NCBI GenBank assembly: GCA_019671135.1
Contig: JAHRHY010000001.1
Location: 186,001 to 250,000 of the forward strand
DNA length: 64,000 nt
Reading direction: 5' to 3'
DNA from: Linnemannia hyalina
Lineage: Eukaryota; Mortierellomycota; Mortierellomycetes; Mortierellales; Mortierellaceae
How positions within the stretch are numbered: position 1 is the stretch's first letter; each line of letters begins with the position of its first letter. Below, piece after piece: positions 44,560 to 55,541 of this stretch. The notes below the pieces were generated by a model. The model saw only the letters and a program-made list of their open reading frames with translations. It was not told the origin of the DNA and ran no database searches. The position numbers and the translations under genes were made by a program.

Positions 44560-45056
44560 CTAAAAGGGAACGGCAATACTTACAACAAAAGAAGGTAGAA
44601 ATGAGTTTGATAATCTAAATGGGATATTGGTAGGCGGGCTCATCTCCAATAACCCAATAATATAGGTACCGCCGGTGTTGGTGACGCCAGGCTGCTGCCC
44701 CTTGGAACAGATATCATAATACTCCATAGGAATAGGCTTGTCCGTTCTCAGACTCTCATTCAGGGCAATCTTGACGTTTGCCACTGAAACCTGACTGGTC
44801 ATGGGAAACGAAGTAACAGCATACACCTTGCCTCCGATAACAACCTCAGCCCTTTGAAAGACCGGCTCGGTGAGCAATGATGCTGTTGCCATAGATGGTT
44901 TTGTAGCATCTCTTGTTCATCGCAGTCGACAACAGAAGCAAGCAATCAGCATCATCCGTCGTGGCAAAGGCGGTGGGGTTGGAGGTAGGAGCGGCATGAA
45001 CGGCAATAGTCAGGGCGGTGGCTAGTAGGATGGAGAGATGGTAGGAATAGTTATGG
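44560..45056 (-). pseudogene. internally deleted third copy of the secreted-protein family
   Basis: Reads N- to C-terminal on the minus strand. A signal-peptide remnant (SILLATALTIAVHAAPTS) matches LLLATALSLATHAAPAP of paralogue 2. A Thr/Asp-rich piece and, after a one-base shift, VDCDEQEMLQNHL match VDYDEEAADALI. The sequence then jumps, with another frame change, to VVIGGKVYAV...NVKIALNESLRTDKPIPM, the C-terminus of the family. About 300 central residues, including both cysteine repeats, are gone. No ATG stands before the signal sequence. The C-terminal part is open from ATG 44892 (110 residues), but without signal peptide or repeats it is not a credible functional copy. Confidence 0.78.
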
Positions 45057-47432
45057 CGGGGAAGGTGTGGAAGATGTGGTGGTTAGGGAGATGTGAGATG
45101 TAGGAAGGGTAGGTGTTGGTAAGAGGAGGAGAAGAGTGCTGCGATAGACCGAAAAACAAAAGAAAGTGGACAACTGTAGTGGTACGTATAATGGACAATC
45201 TTTGAAGACGCTGCTAATGTTTGACAGCCATCTCATCCAGCAAAAAAAAAAGACCGTTCTCGTCGAATCACATTCACAAGCATTAGGTTGACTCGGCATC
45301 GCGGTCGATGCCAAAAAACGTGAAAGGTAAAAGCAGGCTGAGCAACTAATTAAAAGGTAAACACCAGAGTGAGTGAGAGTACGTGCGAAGGCATGAACAT
45401 CTTGCGAACCATTACGATTTGTCAAAGTGGATGTACAGGCAGGGCATTGTCAAAAAAAACTAACCGGAAACATAACTCCGGTACAGGTGTCCGAAAACCA
45501 AACGCGAAACAAACGCGTAAAAAGCTAGGAGGGTTGTAAACTATATTTCCACCAATCATTTTCTATGGTCCGACCTTCTCATTTTGTATTTGCACACTAT
45601 CGACACACAAAGCTCATATCCTTTGTTACACATACCACAATACCAAAAGCACCAACTGTACTAACGGTTATTAAGCATGCGCATGCAGGGCGAGTAGGGA
45701 GAGGAGGTCGGATACAATAATTTTGAATGAAGTCTACCGAAATGCATATCCCTTCCACTCATACACAGACACGATGAACCTCAACTTACTGAAGAAGTGA
45801 GCTCGAAAGGAATCGTTTCCCTTAACATCTCTCATTTGACCTTGCACTCAGCCTTCGCCCCTAAGGAAACATGCCCATCACCAAAGTGCCCATCAGCCAT
45901 TTACCCACCACTTAATGAAAAACGGACAGGCTATAAGCTCCAGTCTTGTGCACAAACCCTATTGATACAAAAAAAATTACCAAAGCATTATTGCCTTCTA
46001 GTGAATGTCGAGTGGGCTGTTGTTTGCTTGCTTACTGCCAGTTTTTCGACTCTACAGTTCAGTAAATGCATGCAGAAAAAAAAAAGAGATAACGAAATTA
46101 TGGCCTATTACACTCACTCTACCATTCACAGGGGTGTAGTGCCGTGGTCGTGGGCACTTTTCTTTCATTGTCGGTATATCTCTCTTGTGGAGGTGATGGA
46201 TAAGTATTGACGGTTGCAATGTAAATAAAGCCCATCTAAAAAAATTCGAGAGTTTCTAAGAGAAGATGGATCGAATACCTTTGAGGAGTCAGTTTCACAT
46301 AATACCTCTGCCTGTTAGCGCGGTGTGATATAGCGCAAGCATGATTACCGTTGTAAGAAAACAGCCCTCATTGAAAGGCCACCTTAGATGCCAGAGGGGG
46401 AGCGAAAAAGCAACATGCCAACCCGCGGGGAAAGGTCATAGGGGTCATAAAACTAAATAAAAATTCGGGTTGGATTTCCGGATGGCAAAAAGGAGGGCCT
46501 TGTACTAGACACCAAGGTCGAAGACAGTAGCTCATTCACTTTAGATTTGTTCTTGGCACCTTTTCTGAGAAGTGGAATAAGGAACAAGGATGCTGCAGGG
46601 ACAGCGTAGTCACAGCTCCTTGGAGAAAGCGTAGAAAAACATGTCCTCGGATAGTCATCAGCGTTCATTTGTCCATATTCAGAGGTTAGATACTAATGAG
46701 ACCCAAGGTGTAGGCAGCCGGCCCCTACCATTGACGCGTCTTGTTTTCTGCCTATATTTTCTTGCAGTCGCACTGGATCATACCTGTATTTAGAGCCATT
46801 GGAGTTACATTGCAGATGCACCCTAGTGAATATGGGACAAACATGGGAGAGATAAAATAAGTGGAGATGTAGCTCCTAGAAAAAGGGCTAAGGTTTGACT
46901 AGGCATTGCTGTTGAATTGTTGCACAGAGGGTAATAAAACCATTCGTTCCATCTATCAGTAACAAGACGTCGAAGAGAAAACTATGTGTACGTTTGTTTG
47001 GCCTTTTACAGGGCTTTTGGTTGCTGTTGAGCAAAGAAAAAATGGTGGAGAAATCAATCACCGAGGGACATCATCAAACCGCCCGATAGTGGATCACTCC
47101 AGTGCTTATCAGTTTCGCTTTCTTCTTCTGGCTAATCGACCTGACCGTTGCAACTCTCTTGTTGGATATTTGCGAGAATGAGGTAGATAGTGCGTCAAGC
47201 GGCAATAAGAGTCTTGGTCCCTCCTTTTTTCATCTTAGCTTCGCTGTTCCTTTGCGTTTGCTCCCGTCCCCTTCAGAAAAGATTTCGCCCTCCCTCCATG
47301 CATTCTGGTGCTCCCTTGCGGTAGGCTTTCAGTGGCTTAGCCCCCCTTTCAAAAAGGCAATATTGCCTCTCGGATCGTCTTCTCACCATCAATTCTCTCC
47401 TTTCCACCTACACACTCCACACACATTTCGCC
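45057..47432. other. gene-poor interval upstream of PAM18
   Basis: No frame here looks coding. It contains A tracts (45241, 46075), and the last 250 nt before PAM18 are pyrimidine-rich. A tRNA-like GC-rich stretch near 46310-46350 does not fold into a cloverleaf by eye. Confidence 0.45.
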
Positions 47433-48051
47433 ATGGTAACCACAAATCACAAAACCCAGACCGCCCAAAAGCTCACTTTCCCATCGTCACCTCCACCACT
47501 CATTTGAAAACATCAACTAACTCTCTCCACCACCTCCTCCTGCGCCTCTAACCTCAACAAATAGTCAACCCCATTGTTCATCGGTGTCGGAATCGCAGGT
47601 GCAGCCTACGGCACAAGACTGGCAATCCGCGGCTGGGAGCTGCACGGTGCTAAGATCATGGCCGCCATTCCCCGCCCCGGAACCATCGGTACCGGTTCCT
47701 TTTACAAGGGAGGATTTGAGGCAAAGATGGATAAACGTGAGGCTGCCCTTATCCTTGGTGTCAAGTATGTCTCTTCTCCCCTTTCTTCCCTTCTCCCTCT
47801 CCTTCTCCTACTTCCTCTCCGTGCCCTGTTCTTTGGTTACACCGTCATACACTCCACTTTTCCAACATCTTTTACTGAAGCCCTTTTCCTAATTTTGTTT
47901 TCCATGAATTAATAGGGAGGTGGGATTGAACTCTTCAAAGCTGAAGGAGGCTCACCGCCGGATCATGTTGTTGAACCATCCCGATCGTGGTGGTTCGCCC
48001 TTCCTGGCCTCAAAGATCAACGAGGCCAAGGATCTTTTGGACAAGAAGTAA
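47433..48051 (+). CDS. PAM18: Pam18/Tim14, J-protein of the mitochondrial presequence translocase motor
   Basis: Three exons: 47433-47435 (ATG alone), 47565-47764, 47916-48051; phases agree, 112 residues. The protein begins [21 protein letters not shown], a single transmembrane segment with the glycine pattern of the family, and ends in a J domain with the HPD tripeptide ([24 protein letters not shown]). Length and order match Tim14/DnaJC19. The protein sits in the inner membrane and stimulates the ATPase of mtHsp70 at TIM23. The ATG is followed directly by a GTAACC donor. No other start gives an N-terminus that enters exon 2 in frame, since a stop lies shortly upstream of the acceptor in that frame. 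Confidence 0.92.
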
Positions 48052-48471
48052 ACATCCCAACAACTAACAGCCAACACTCAACAACTCCCAACTACAACAC
48101 CCGGATTCACAACCAGAGGGACATGTACAAAAGAAAGGCATATTTTCTGGACATGAAGCAGCATGCCTGGACAGAGGGAGTCTCTGTCTGGTCTCTCGTA
48201 CTATCTAGAGAAACGCTGTTCTTTTTTTTGTCCGTCGTTTGGAAACCAACCCCTTCACCATCACATTATTAGACCCCTCGCAACCCCTTGTAACAACAAT
48301 AAAGATTATACAAAGCAAACACAATGCGATATGGAAATTACAAAGGAGATGATGTCGATGAAAAATGAATATTTTTGGGGGGTTCTACATGGCAAATCAT
48401 CATCTTTTAAAACTAAAAACTACTTCCTCAAACAGGCTATCAACCCACAGCACTCAAATAACAAAAAACTC
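48052..48471. other. intergenic, convergent 3' ends
   Basis: 3' UTR space of PAM18 (+) and the eIF3d gene (-), with an AATAAAG signal at about 48298-48304. No gene seen. Confidence 0.5.
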
Positions 48472-50948
48472 TTAGGCATTCTCGACCTCACCCTCCTCGT
48501 TATCCTCCTCAGCCTCCTCAAAGGTCGACTTGGGGACAGAGTAGAGACGGATGACGGGCTTGTTGGGATCCTTGACGAGGACATACTTGCCCTCTGGCAA
48601 CTTCAGGGCCAAGTCGACAACAGTCTTGACAATACCCCATCCGTTGGTCACCTGCAAGCTCATCTGCGAAGCAAACTCCTTGGGACGGCAGATCTGAGTT
48701 CCGAGAATAGCGTGGCGCGCAGCATCCTTGGGGTTGGTACGCGAGACGAATCTATACAAATAAAGAACGAAAAAAGGGTTTGATTAATAATTAGCTCGAC
48801 AATTAGCAATGCCCAAGAACAATGTGGCACGAGCGTCAATCAATCACACAGACAACAAATTCACAGTAGCTAAGGGAAAAGAGACGTACCCGAGCTTCAA
48901 GTGGTCGGCACCGGCAAGCATGCTCTGGACGACCCAGCGGGCAAGCTTGCAGCTGTTGTTCTTCATCTCTGTGGCAACGACGGCTCCGCGCTGGGAGTCG
49001 AGCTTCTGTCTCCACTCCATGGCACCACCGGCACCCTGGGCACGGGAATCAAACTCGTTCAAGGCCTTGACGGTAATGTATGACTCCTCACCCTGAGCAG
49101 ACTTGACGACAGCATCGACCTCAGTACGGATGATAAGCGAGATATCCTCATCCTCGTTGGTCGAGAGGTCGAACTTGCGGTAACGGTATCCAACAAGAGG
49201 AACAGACTCCTCATCAGCACCGTAGAAGGGGTTGCTGTTCTCGAAATCGACAACCTGCTCCGAGTTGACAACCTGGGCAGCAAAGTTGGTGTTGATGTAG
49301 GTGGCCTCCAAGGACAAGGCAGCGGGTGAGTTAATGCTGTCCTTGTCGCCGGTGTCCATGGGTGGGTCGGAGGAGTTCTCGTTGACAGAGACATAGTCGA
49401 GCTGGCTGCCATCCCGAGTGTCGAAAACAACCTTGTCGCCTGTCCTGGTAATGACAATGTCCCAGGGGTAGACGGAACGGGGAGCAGTCATCAAGACACC
49501 AATAATGCTGTCGGTGGCGAAAACACGTTGCTCGCCCTCACGAGGAGCCTCAGCAGCCAAGTTGGTGAGAATAGGATCATCCGAGGTGGTAACATTGTCG
49601 CGCTCACGGTCAACCTGCTGGAGAACCTTTTCCTGCTTGGTGTTGACACGGTCGTAAGCCTTGTCGTAAGAGGCAATAGCACCATACTTAGCACTATCAA
49701 GTTGGAAAAAAGCAATGAACATAGGATGCAAAGTTGTTAGTTTTCATGTTTTTCCTCTGCTGCTCTTTACATCAAGCCCACATTGTTCAGATATGTGAAA
49801 CTCATCCCGATGTATCCTATCCGCTGTAAGCCTGATCTCGCTCTTCAGAACATCCTTCAAAAATGTCCAATGGTGTCCGCAGTAGCTGTTGATCCATATA
49901 GATTGAAAAATGCCGCTTTCCTCTGCGATGCGCCACAATAAAACCCCCCAACAGACAAAAAAAAACAACACTGCCTTGCGACTTACATATCCTCGGGCTC
50001 GGCAACCTCAAACTGGAGCTTGTTCAGACGAGAAAACTCAATCTCCTCGAGCATGTTCCACTCGGCACCAACCTTGACAGAGGCATCGCGAACACGCTGG
50101 TTGCGGTCGAAATCCCTCCAGTTGTTGTAGCCACGACGACCGCCACGCTGACCGCCCTGTGCGCCCTGGCGGGCACCGCCAAATCCTCCACGGTTAGCGC
50201 CCAAACGCTGGAATTGGGAGCGCTGCTGACCCTGCTGACGGAATCCACCACGGCCTCCACGCTGGCCGGTGGCCGACTTGAAACCGGTGGTCTTCTTCTG
50301 GGCAGCAGAGCGGTTGTCGACAACCGAGAATGAAGCCTCATCCTCGGTGTGCTGGTAGTTGAAGGCGTTGGCGGCGTTGCTTCCGAAGGGGACATAGGTA
50401 TCTGAGGAGGGAGTTGGAAGGTTGCAAAGGAGAGCGGTGGAATGGAAAGTGCGGAACGTTGGTTAGAGAAAGGAACTGGTGTTGGCCAAGAAAGGGTATT
50501 GGAGGAGTGATCTGGCTGGAATACAGGAGTAGGGTGCGTATAATGGAGAGTAGACTATCGTTCATCGACTAATCCAGTGTTGTGGTGCCTGCATCCTTGT
50601 TCCAAAAGAGTGGCGTAGTGATGTGGGTGTGTTTCCCTAGGTTCCTGAATAACGAAAGGAAAGGTTCCATCCTGAGAGTTGTCGTAGTGGCGAGAATAGG
50701 TAGAGGAAAGAGAGAGTGTGTATACCTCTGAAGTTGCGGAAGCCGGGGCGGCCACCACGCTGATCACCGGCGCCACCACGGTTGTCCTTGCCCTGAGCAC
50801 CCTCAGGAGCAGACCAATCGGCGATGCGGCCGAGCTTGTCGGCCTTGGAGTAAGGAGCGTAGGGGATGTCGCTGAACCTGGCGCTGAGGCTTTCGGGGCC
50901 CCATCCGCTCTGGGAGTCGGACACGGTAGGCAGCTTGAATGCAGACAT
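48472..50948 (-). CDS. eIF3d: eukaryotic translation initiation factor 3 subunit D
   Basis: Four exons on the minus strand: 50726-50948, 49987-50401, 48890-49693, 48472-48751; phases agree, 573 residues, the usual family length. The N-terminus carries FKLPTVSDSQSGWGPESL and the Arg/Gly-rich RNA-binding stretch (QRGGRGGFRQQGQQ, GGARQGAQGGQRGG). The body shows WNMLEEIEFSRLNKL, KYGAIASYDKAYDRV, and the C-terminal VTNGWGIVKTVVDLALKLPEGKYVLVKDPNKP, ending in an acidic tail. eIF3d is the peripheral cap-binding-type subunit of eIF3 (fission yeast Moe1) and acts in the cytosol. It is absent from baker's yeast, which fits an early-diverging or filamentous fungus. Codon use is biased, as in other highly expressed genes here. 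Confidence 0.94.
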
Positions 50949-51185
50949 GTCGAGTGATGGAGAGTGGAGGAGGAAAAAGAAGAAAAACAAAATCTTGTTT
51001 GAGAGAGATCTGCACACCACTTTGAACAACAACCTTCCTTTGCACCACACCACTGGAACTTGCTCTTGTGCCAGCCTCAAGCAAAAAAATCACAGGCAGC
51101 AGCCAAAACCAAACATTGCTAAAAAAAAAAAGGATACGTCACCGAATTATTTCTTGCAAGTTTTTTTATTTCTGCTGATGACACT

Positions 51186-52994
51186 TCATTCAAGAACAGG
51201 AGTGATAGAGTCGACGCAGTTGGCGCGGTTCTTGGAGTTGTACTTGTGTCGACCAAGTGCATCCAGGCGGGAGAACGACTTGCCACATCCACCGCACTTG
51301 AACGGCTTGTCTCCGCCATGAATCTTGACATGTCTCTTCAAATCCTATTGTTTGTCAACAAAAATAAAGTATTAGTATTGCTTGATATCATTTCAAAAAT
51401 TGACAGGGAGTAAGCCCAACACAACACATTAGGAGTAAAGAAGGAGACTCACATGGTTGCGTGCAAAGGGAAGTTGACAATGACTACAGACAAAAGGTCG
51501 CTCGTTGGTGTGTGTCCGGGAGTGGGACTTGAGGTTGTAGAGGCGTGCAAAGACCTTGTCACAGCCGTCGAATGTGCATGGGTACGCTGTGGCTCCCTCT
51601 GGAATCGACGCCGCCGTGTTTTGTGTGCTCGATCCTCCTGTCCTTCTCTTCTTGTGAACATGTGGGACCGGCGGTGGCGCCATCGCTGCTGGTTCCGTCT
51701 TGACAGGTTCTTTTGCGGTGCCAAACTGTGATCCTTGTGCTGGGAACTGTCCCAAAGGTGGGGCGAGAAGGCCCCCATTCGCTACTCCAAGTATGCCACT
51801 GTTGGCGATCAATGTATGAAGGGCTTGCTGGATAACGCTGGCATCATCTCTCGAGTCTGGTACCCATTTGATCTGTGTCTTTCCTGTTGCCTTGTCCACC
51901 TCGAATGTCAGACCCTGGTTGGCGCCGGATTCTGCTGAGCTTGATGAAGGACCAGCCTGTGACGTTCCCTGAAGCGCTTCTACTCAAACCAAAAGTTAAA
52001 TGAACACAAAATGTTTAGTGAACGCCATATACTATAGGTACTCACAGACGAGCACGCCAATGATGCTAGAGAACGCAATACAGCAAGACATACCTTTGTT
52101 GGCATTTGCTTGAGTGGCAAGAAGCACTGCTTGTGCGATTGCTGTTGTATCCTCGTCCAGCTTTGGGTGCTGTTCTGTCTGTCGCTGAAAGTTGCTGATG
52201 GCTTCAGTGATAGAGAGGAGGGGGTCTGTGGTTCCAGGTACTGCGCCAGCGCCGTCGCCTGTGTGGTGGGCCACTGTGCTGTCAGCGTGGCCCGTGGTCA
52301 CTGCTGATTCGACTGTGGTGGTAGTGGTGTTGGCCGTCACACTGCCGAGAGAGAGTGCAATCAACTGAAGTGCCTGAGCAGCCTGTGTCTGTTCAAAGGC
52401 CTCTTGCGCAGTTCTCTTTCCTTCTGTTGTCGTTGTCTGAGTCTGGCTGGCGATGGACGACAAAACTTGATTGTAGACATTGTTGACATCGAATGCAGGT
52501 GTCGCGATATCGGTCTTGGCAATGACTGAGTGGTCGACACCGGCAGCGCTGGCAGCGACCGAAGCTGCAACGGCGGCCACGGCAGCAGCGGCAGCTCGCT
52601 CCTCGGCCTCAATCTGCTCGATGGGTGTTGTCAGAGCCTTGGTCAGGGCCTTGATATCGTCTGCGGTAGTATCGTTGAAAGAGTTGGCAAAGGCGGCCAC
52701 AGCAGCCACGGCCGCCTCCTGGGACGTTACTGGGATAGTCTCCAAGCTTGCTGCTGCTGTTGCTGCTGGCTGGTTATGAGTTGCGGAAACATTGTCTTCT
52801 GTGCTTGCAGCTGTTTCTACTGTAGTGGTTGAAATTGGCACTGGTGCGTCTGTGTTGTGATTGTTGTTGTCCTGTTGTTGTTGGAGTGCGGCGTTGTTGT
52901 TGGCGATGGTCTGTTGGAGGTGGAGGAGGAGAGTGTGTTCATCGAGTTCACTTTCGTGATGAGGCTCGGCGGTCGTTGGTCTTTCTTCGGCCAT
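51186..52994 (-). CDS. C2H2 zinc-finger transcription factor (Crz1-like finger array)
   Basis: Three exons: 52094-52994, 51453-51979, 51186-51344; 528 residues. The first 370 residues are low-complexity Ala/Thr/Gln-rich with no domain. The C-terminus has three C2H2 fingers: [21 protein letters not shown] (about 432-456), [22 protein letters not shown] (about 463-485, split by the last intron) and [19 protein letters not shown] (about 491-510). The linkers THTNERPF and GGDKPF and the NLKSH/DLKRH helices resemble calcineurin-responsive Crz1-type factors; this assignment is inference, and no calcineurin docking motif was identified. Start: ATG 52994 ([10 protein letters not shown]) is preferred; in-frame ATGs at 53030 and further upstream add only a short Lys/Phe-rich leader. 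Confidence 0.85.
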
Positions 52995-53563
52995 GATGGC
53001 TTTGCTGATGGAGGCTTGGAGGGGGTGCATCAAGAAAAAAAAAAAGCGGCTTGGGTCCACTTTTCAACCCTCTTTTTTTTCTCTCTTCTCTCTTGCTCTT
53101 GCCTCACCCAGGCGAAACGAAAAAGTTACAGGACAATGGACGCCATAATTACGTCACCGAAGTGTGTAATTGTAGCGCCCCCTATAACCATTACTCGATC
53201 CATGTATTAATGACTTTGGACGGTCTGAGTTCGCCACTAATAGGAAGAAGCTGCAGCAGGAAGCGGACAACCTGAACTCAGTGCTGGGCTAGTAAGGTGA
53301 CTGCAGGCACACAGATCAGGTTCATGGCGCTCTTGAGATAGCCGTCTTTGGTCAGTGCTACCTGCTACTGTGGCCGCCATTGACAAGGAACCGTAGCTAA
53401 CTTGCGCCCTAGTACCATAGTAGAAAAGGCACACTCTTTGTCCTAGTCAACAAAAGCAATAAAGCGGTCATTGGAAATAAGACCTGTCTCTCTCCCCCCC
53501 TCCATAATTCCCTAAGGGTATAATAACTGGCTTGTGGCAGCCAAGCGTTCATAGCGACTAGGA

Positions 53564-53591
53564 CATCTATTCGAATGCATTCGAATAGATG
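53564..53591. repeat. 28-bp perfect palindrome within the left arm
   Basis: CATCTATTCGAATG followed by its exact reverse complement. The mirror copy is at 54140-54167 in the right arm. Confidence 0.95.
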
Positions 53592-53608
53592 CCTTAATAG
53601 CGACGTTC

Positions 53609-53643
<35 letters not shown>

Positions 53644-54087
53644 ACTGAAGCAGAATTCAGTAAGCGTTGGATTGTTCACCCACTAAGGAGGCCATCCATA
53701 TCCCACTCCTCCAACCATAGACTGCTGTATAATAATATCTGTCAACACCTTTTAAAACAGCGTGTTACGTGAGAGTACAACCAATCTCAGCAGCTTTTTC
53801 CTTCCACCAGTCTCCATTTTCTACATTTACCGCCACTACTTTGTAACATCATGTCCAAGACTTTCTCAGCTAAAGTAGATGATGTTACAAAGTAGTGGTG
53901 GTAAATGTAGAAAATGGAGACTGGTGGAAGGAAAAAGCTGCTGAGATTGGTTGTACTCTCACGTAACACGCTGTTTTAAAAGGTGTTGACAGATATTATT
54001 ATACAGCAGTCTATGGTTGGAGGAGTGGGATATGGATGGCCTCCTTAGTGGGTGAACAATCCAACGCTTACTGAATTCTGCTTCAGT

Positions 54088-54122
<35 letters not shown>

Positions 54123-54139
54123 GAACGTCGCTATTAAGG

Positions 54140-54167
54140 CATCTATTCGAATGCATTCGAATAGATG
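54140..54167. repeat. 28-bp perfect palindrome within the right arm
   Basis: Mirror copy of the palindrome at 53564-53591. Confidence 0.95.
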
Positions 54168-54699
54168 TCCTAGTCGCTATGAACGCTTGGCTGCCACAAG
54201 CCAGTTATTATACCCTTAGGGAATTATGGAGGGGGGGAGAGAGACAGGTCTTATTTCCAATGACCGCTTTATTGCTTTTGTTGACTAGGACAAAGAGTGT
54301 GCCTTTTCTACTATGGTACTAGGGCGCAAGTTAGCTACGGTTCCTTGTCAATGGCGGCCACAGTAGCAGGTAGCACTGACCAAAGACGGCTATCTCAAGA
54401 GCGCCATGAACCTGATCTGTGTGCCTGCAGTCACCTTACTAGCCCAGCACTGAGTTCAGGTTGTCCGCTTCCTGCTGCAGCTTCTTCCTATTAGTGGCGA
54501 ACTCAGACCGTCCAAAGTCATTAATACATGGATCGAGTAATGGTTATAGGGGGCGCTACAATTACACACTTCGGTGACGTAATTATGGCGTCCATTGTCC
54601 TGTAACCTCTTTTTTTTTCCCATTAGTACGGCTGAAGGCAGAGAGAGGTCCTTCCTTTTGCCTTTTGCCACCCTGCAGTGAAGAGAAGAGACAGACATA

Positions 54700-55541
54700 A
54701 TGAGATTAGAAAAGTGCTACTTTTGCTCATCGACATGCTACCCCGGTCACGGCACCATGTTCGTTCGCAACGACTCAAAGGTACTTTTGAAATGAACCCC
54801 GTAAACTAAGAATTGCCAACATGAACTGCCTTACCGTGTGTTTGAAAGAAAAAGGGCTGCAGGAAGGAATAAGGAAAGGGTGATCGAGACTCTACCCACA
54901 TCTCATTAAAGCACAATCTGAAATCTTCAACGTTGATAGACGTTCCGTTTCTGCAGATCAAAGTGCCACAAGAACTTCAAGATGAAGCGCAACCCTCGTA
55001 AGGTCCGCTGGACCAAGGCCTTCCGCAAGGCTGCTGGCAAGGAGATGACCATCGTAAGTCAACGCAGGAGCACGAGCAAGAGCAAAGGCAGGAGAAGTAG
55101 GCTCATATCACTCCAGGAAGCGATTTTTTTTTCTCAATAAGCTTATTCGCATTGAGCTCAGTTGAGAACAACGGATCGGCATGGCATGATAAAGAAAAGA
55201 GGACCGGATACTCATTAAGTACCCCTCACATCTTTTCAACAACTCTTTAATAGGACTCGACGTTCCAGTTCGAGAAGCGCCGCAACATTCCTGTCAGATA
55301 TGACAGGGACATGATGGCGACGACGATCAGGGCATTGAAGAGATCTCAAGAGATCAAGGCCAAGCGCGAGCGCGTGTTTTACAAGAACAGGATGTCGGGC
55401 AACAAGCTCCGCCAGAGAACCGAGAACCAGGCTCTTATCCAGAAGCACATCCACCTCGTCGACACCCCCGCCATCAAGAACCTGCCTCAGGTCCAGAAGG
55501 TTGCTCAGAAGACCAAGCTGATGGACGTCGACATGTCATAA
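54700..55541 (+). CDS. RLP24: ribosome biogenesis protein Rlp24 (eL24-like)
   Basis: Three exons: 54700-54780, 54940-55053, 55254-55541; all phase 0, 160 residues. The zinc-ribbon start [21 protein letters not shown] and the second cysteine pair [20 protein letters not shown] cross the first intron. Exon 3 has [17 protein letters not shown] and a long basic helical tail. Rlp24 is the placeholder for eL24 on pre-60S particles; in yeast its C-terminus recruits and activates the AAA ATPase Drg1. The [13 protein letters not shown] signature and the length over 150 separate it from ribosomal eL24 proper. The inverted-repeat element ends only 94 nt upstream of the ATG, so the core promoter or 5' UTR is partly made of that element. 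Confidence 0.93.

Larger units (their letters stand above)
53125..54606. mobile_element. 1.48-kb inverted-repeat (foldback/MITE-like) element
   Basis: Two arms of 728 bp, 53125-53852 and 53879-54606, are reverse complements around a 26-nt spacer; the one mismatch I found is 53832 versus 53899. The ends read TA-CAGGACAATGGACGCC on both sides, so the element could be 53129-54602 flanked by TA, the target duplication of Tc1/mariner-type elements. Outside the arms the flanks are unrelated. No transposase frame exists; identical 65-residue frames in the two arms are simply mirror copies. It is a non-autonomous element, or two elements inserted head to head, lying between the C2H2 gene and RLP24, whose start codon is 94 nt from its right end. 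Confidence 0.9.

Noticed and set aside
45797..46210. 137-residue plus-strand frame
   Set aside because: Composition matches intergenic DNA and there is no domain or neighbour homologue.
53237..53434. 65-residue frame, identical to one at 54297-54494
   Set aside because: Identity is explained by the two arms of the inverted repeat; it has no domain and no sign of coding selection.
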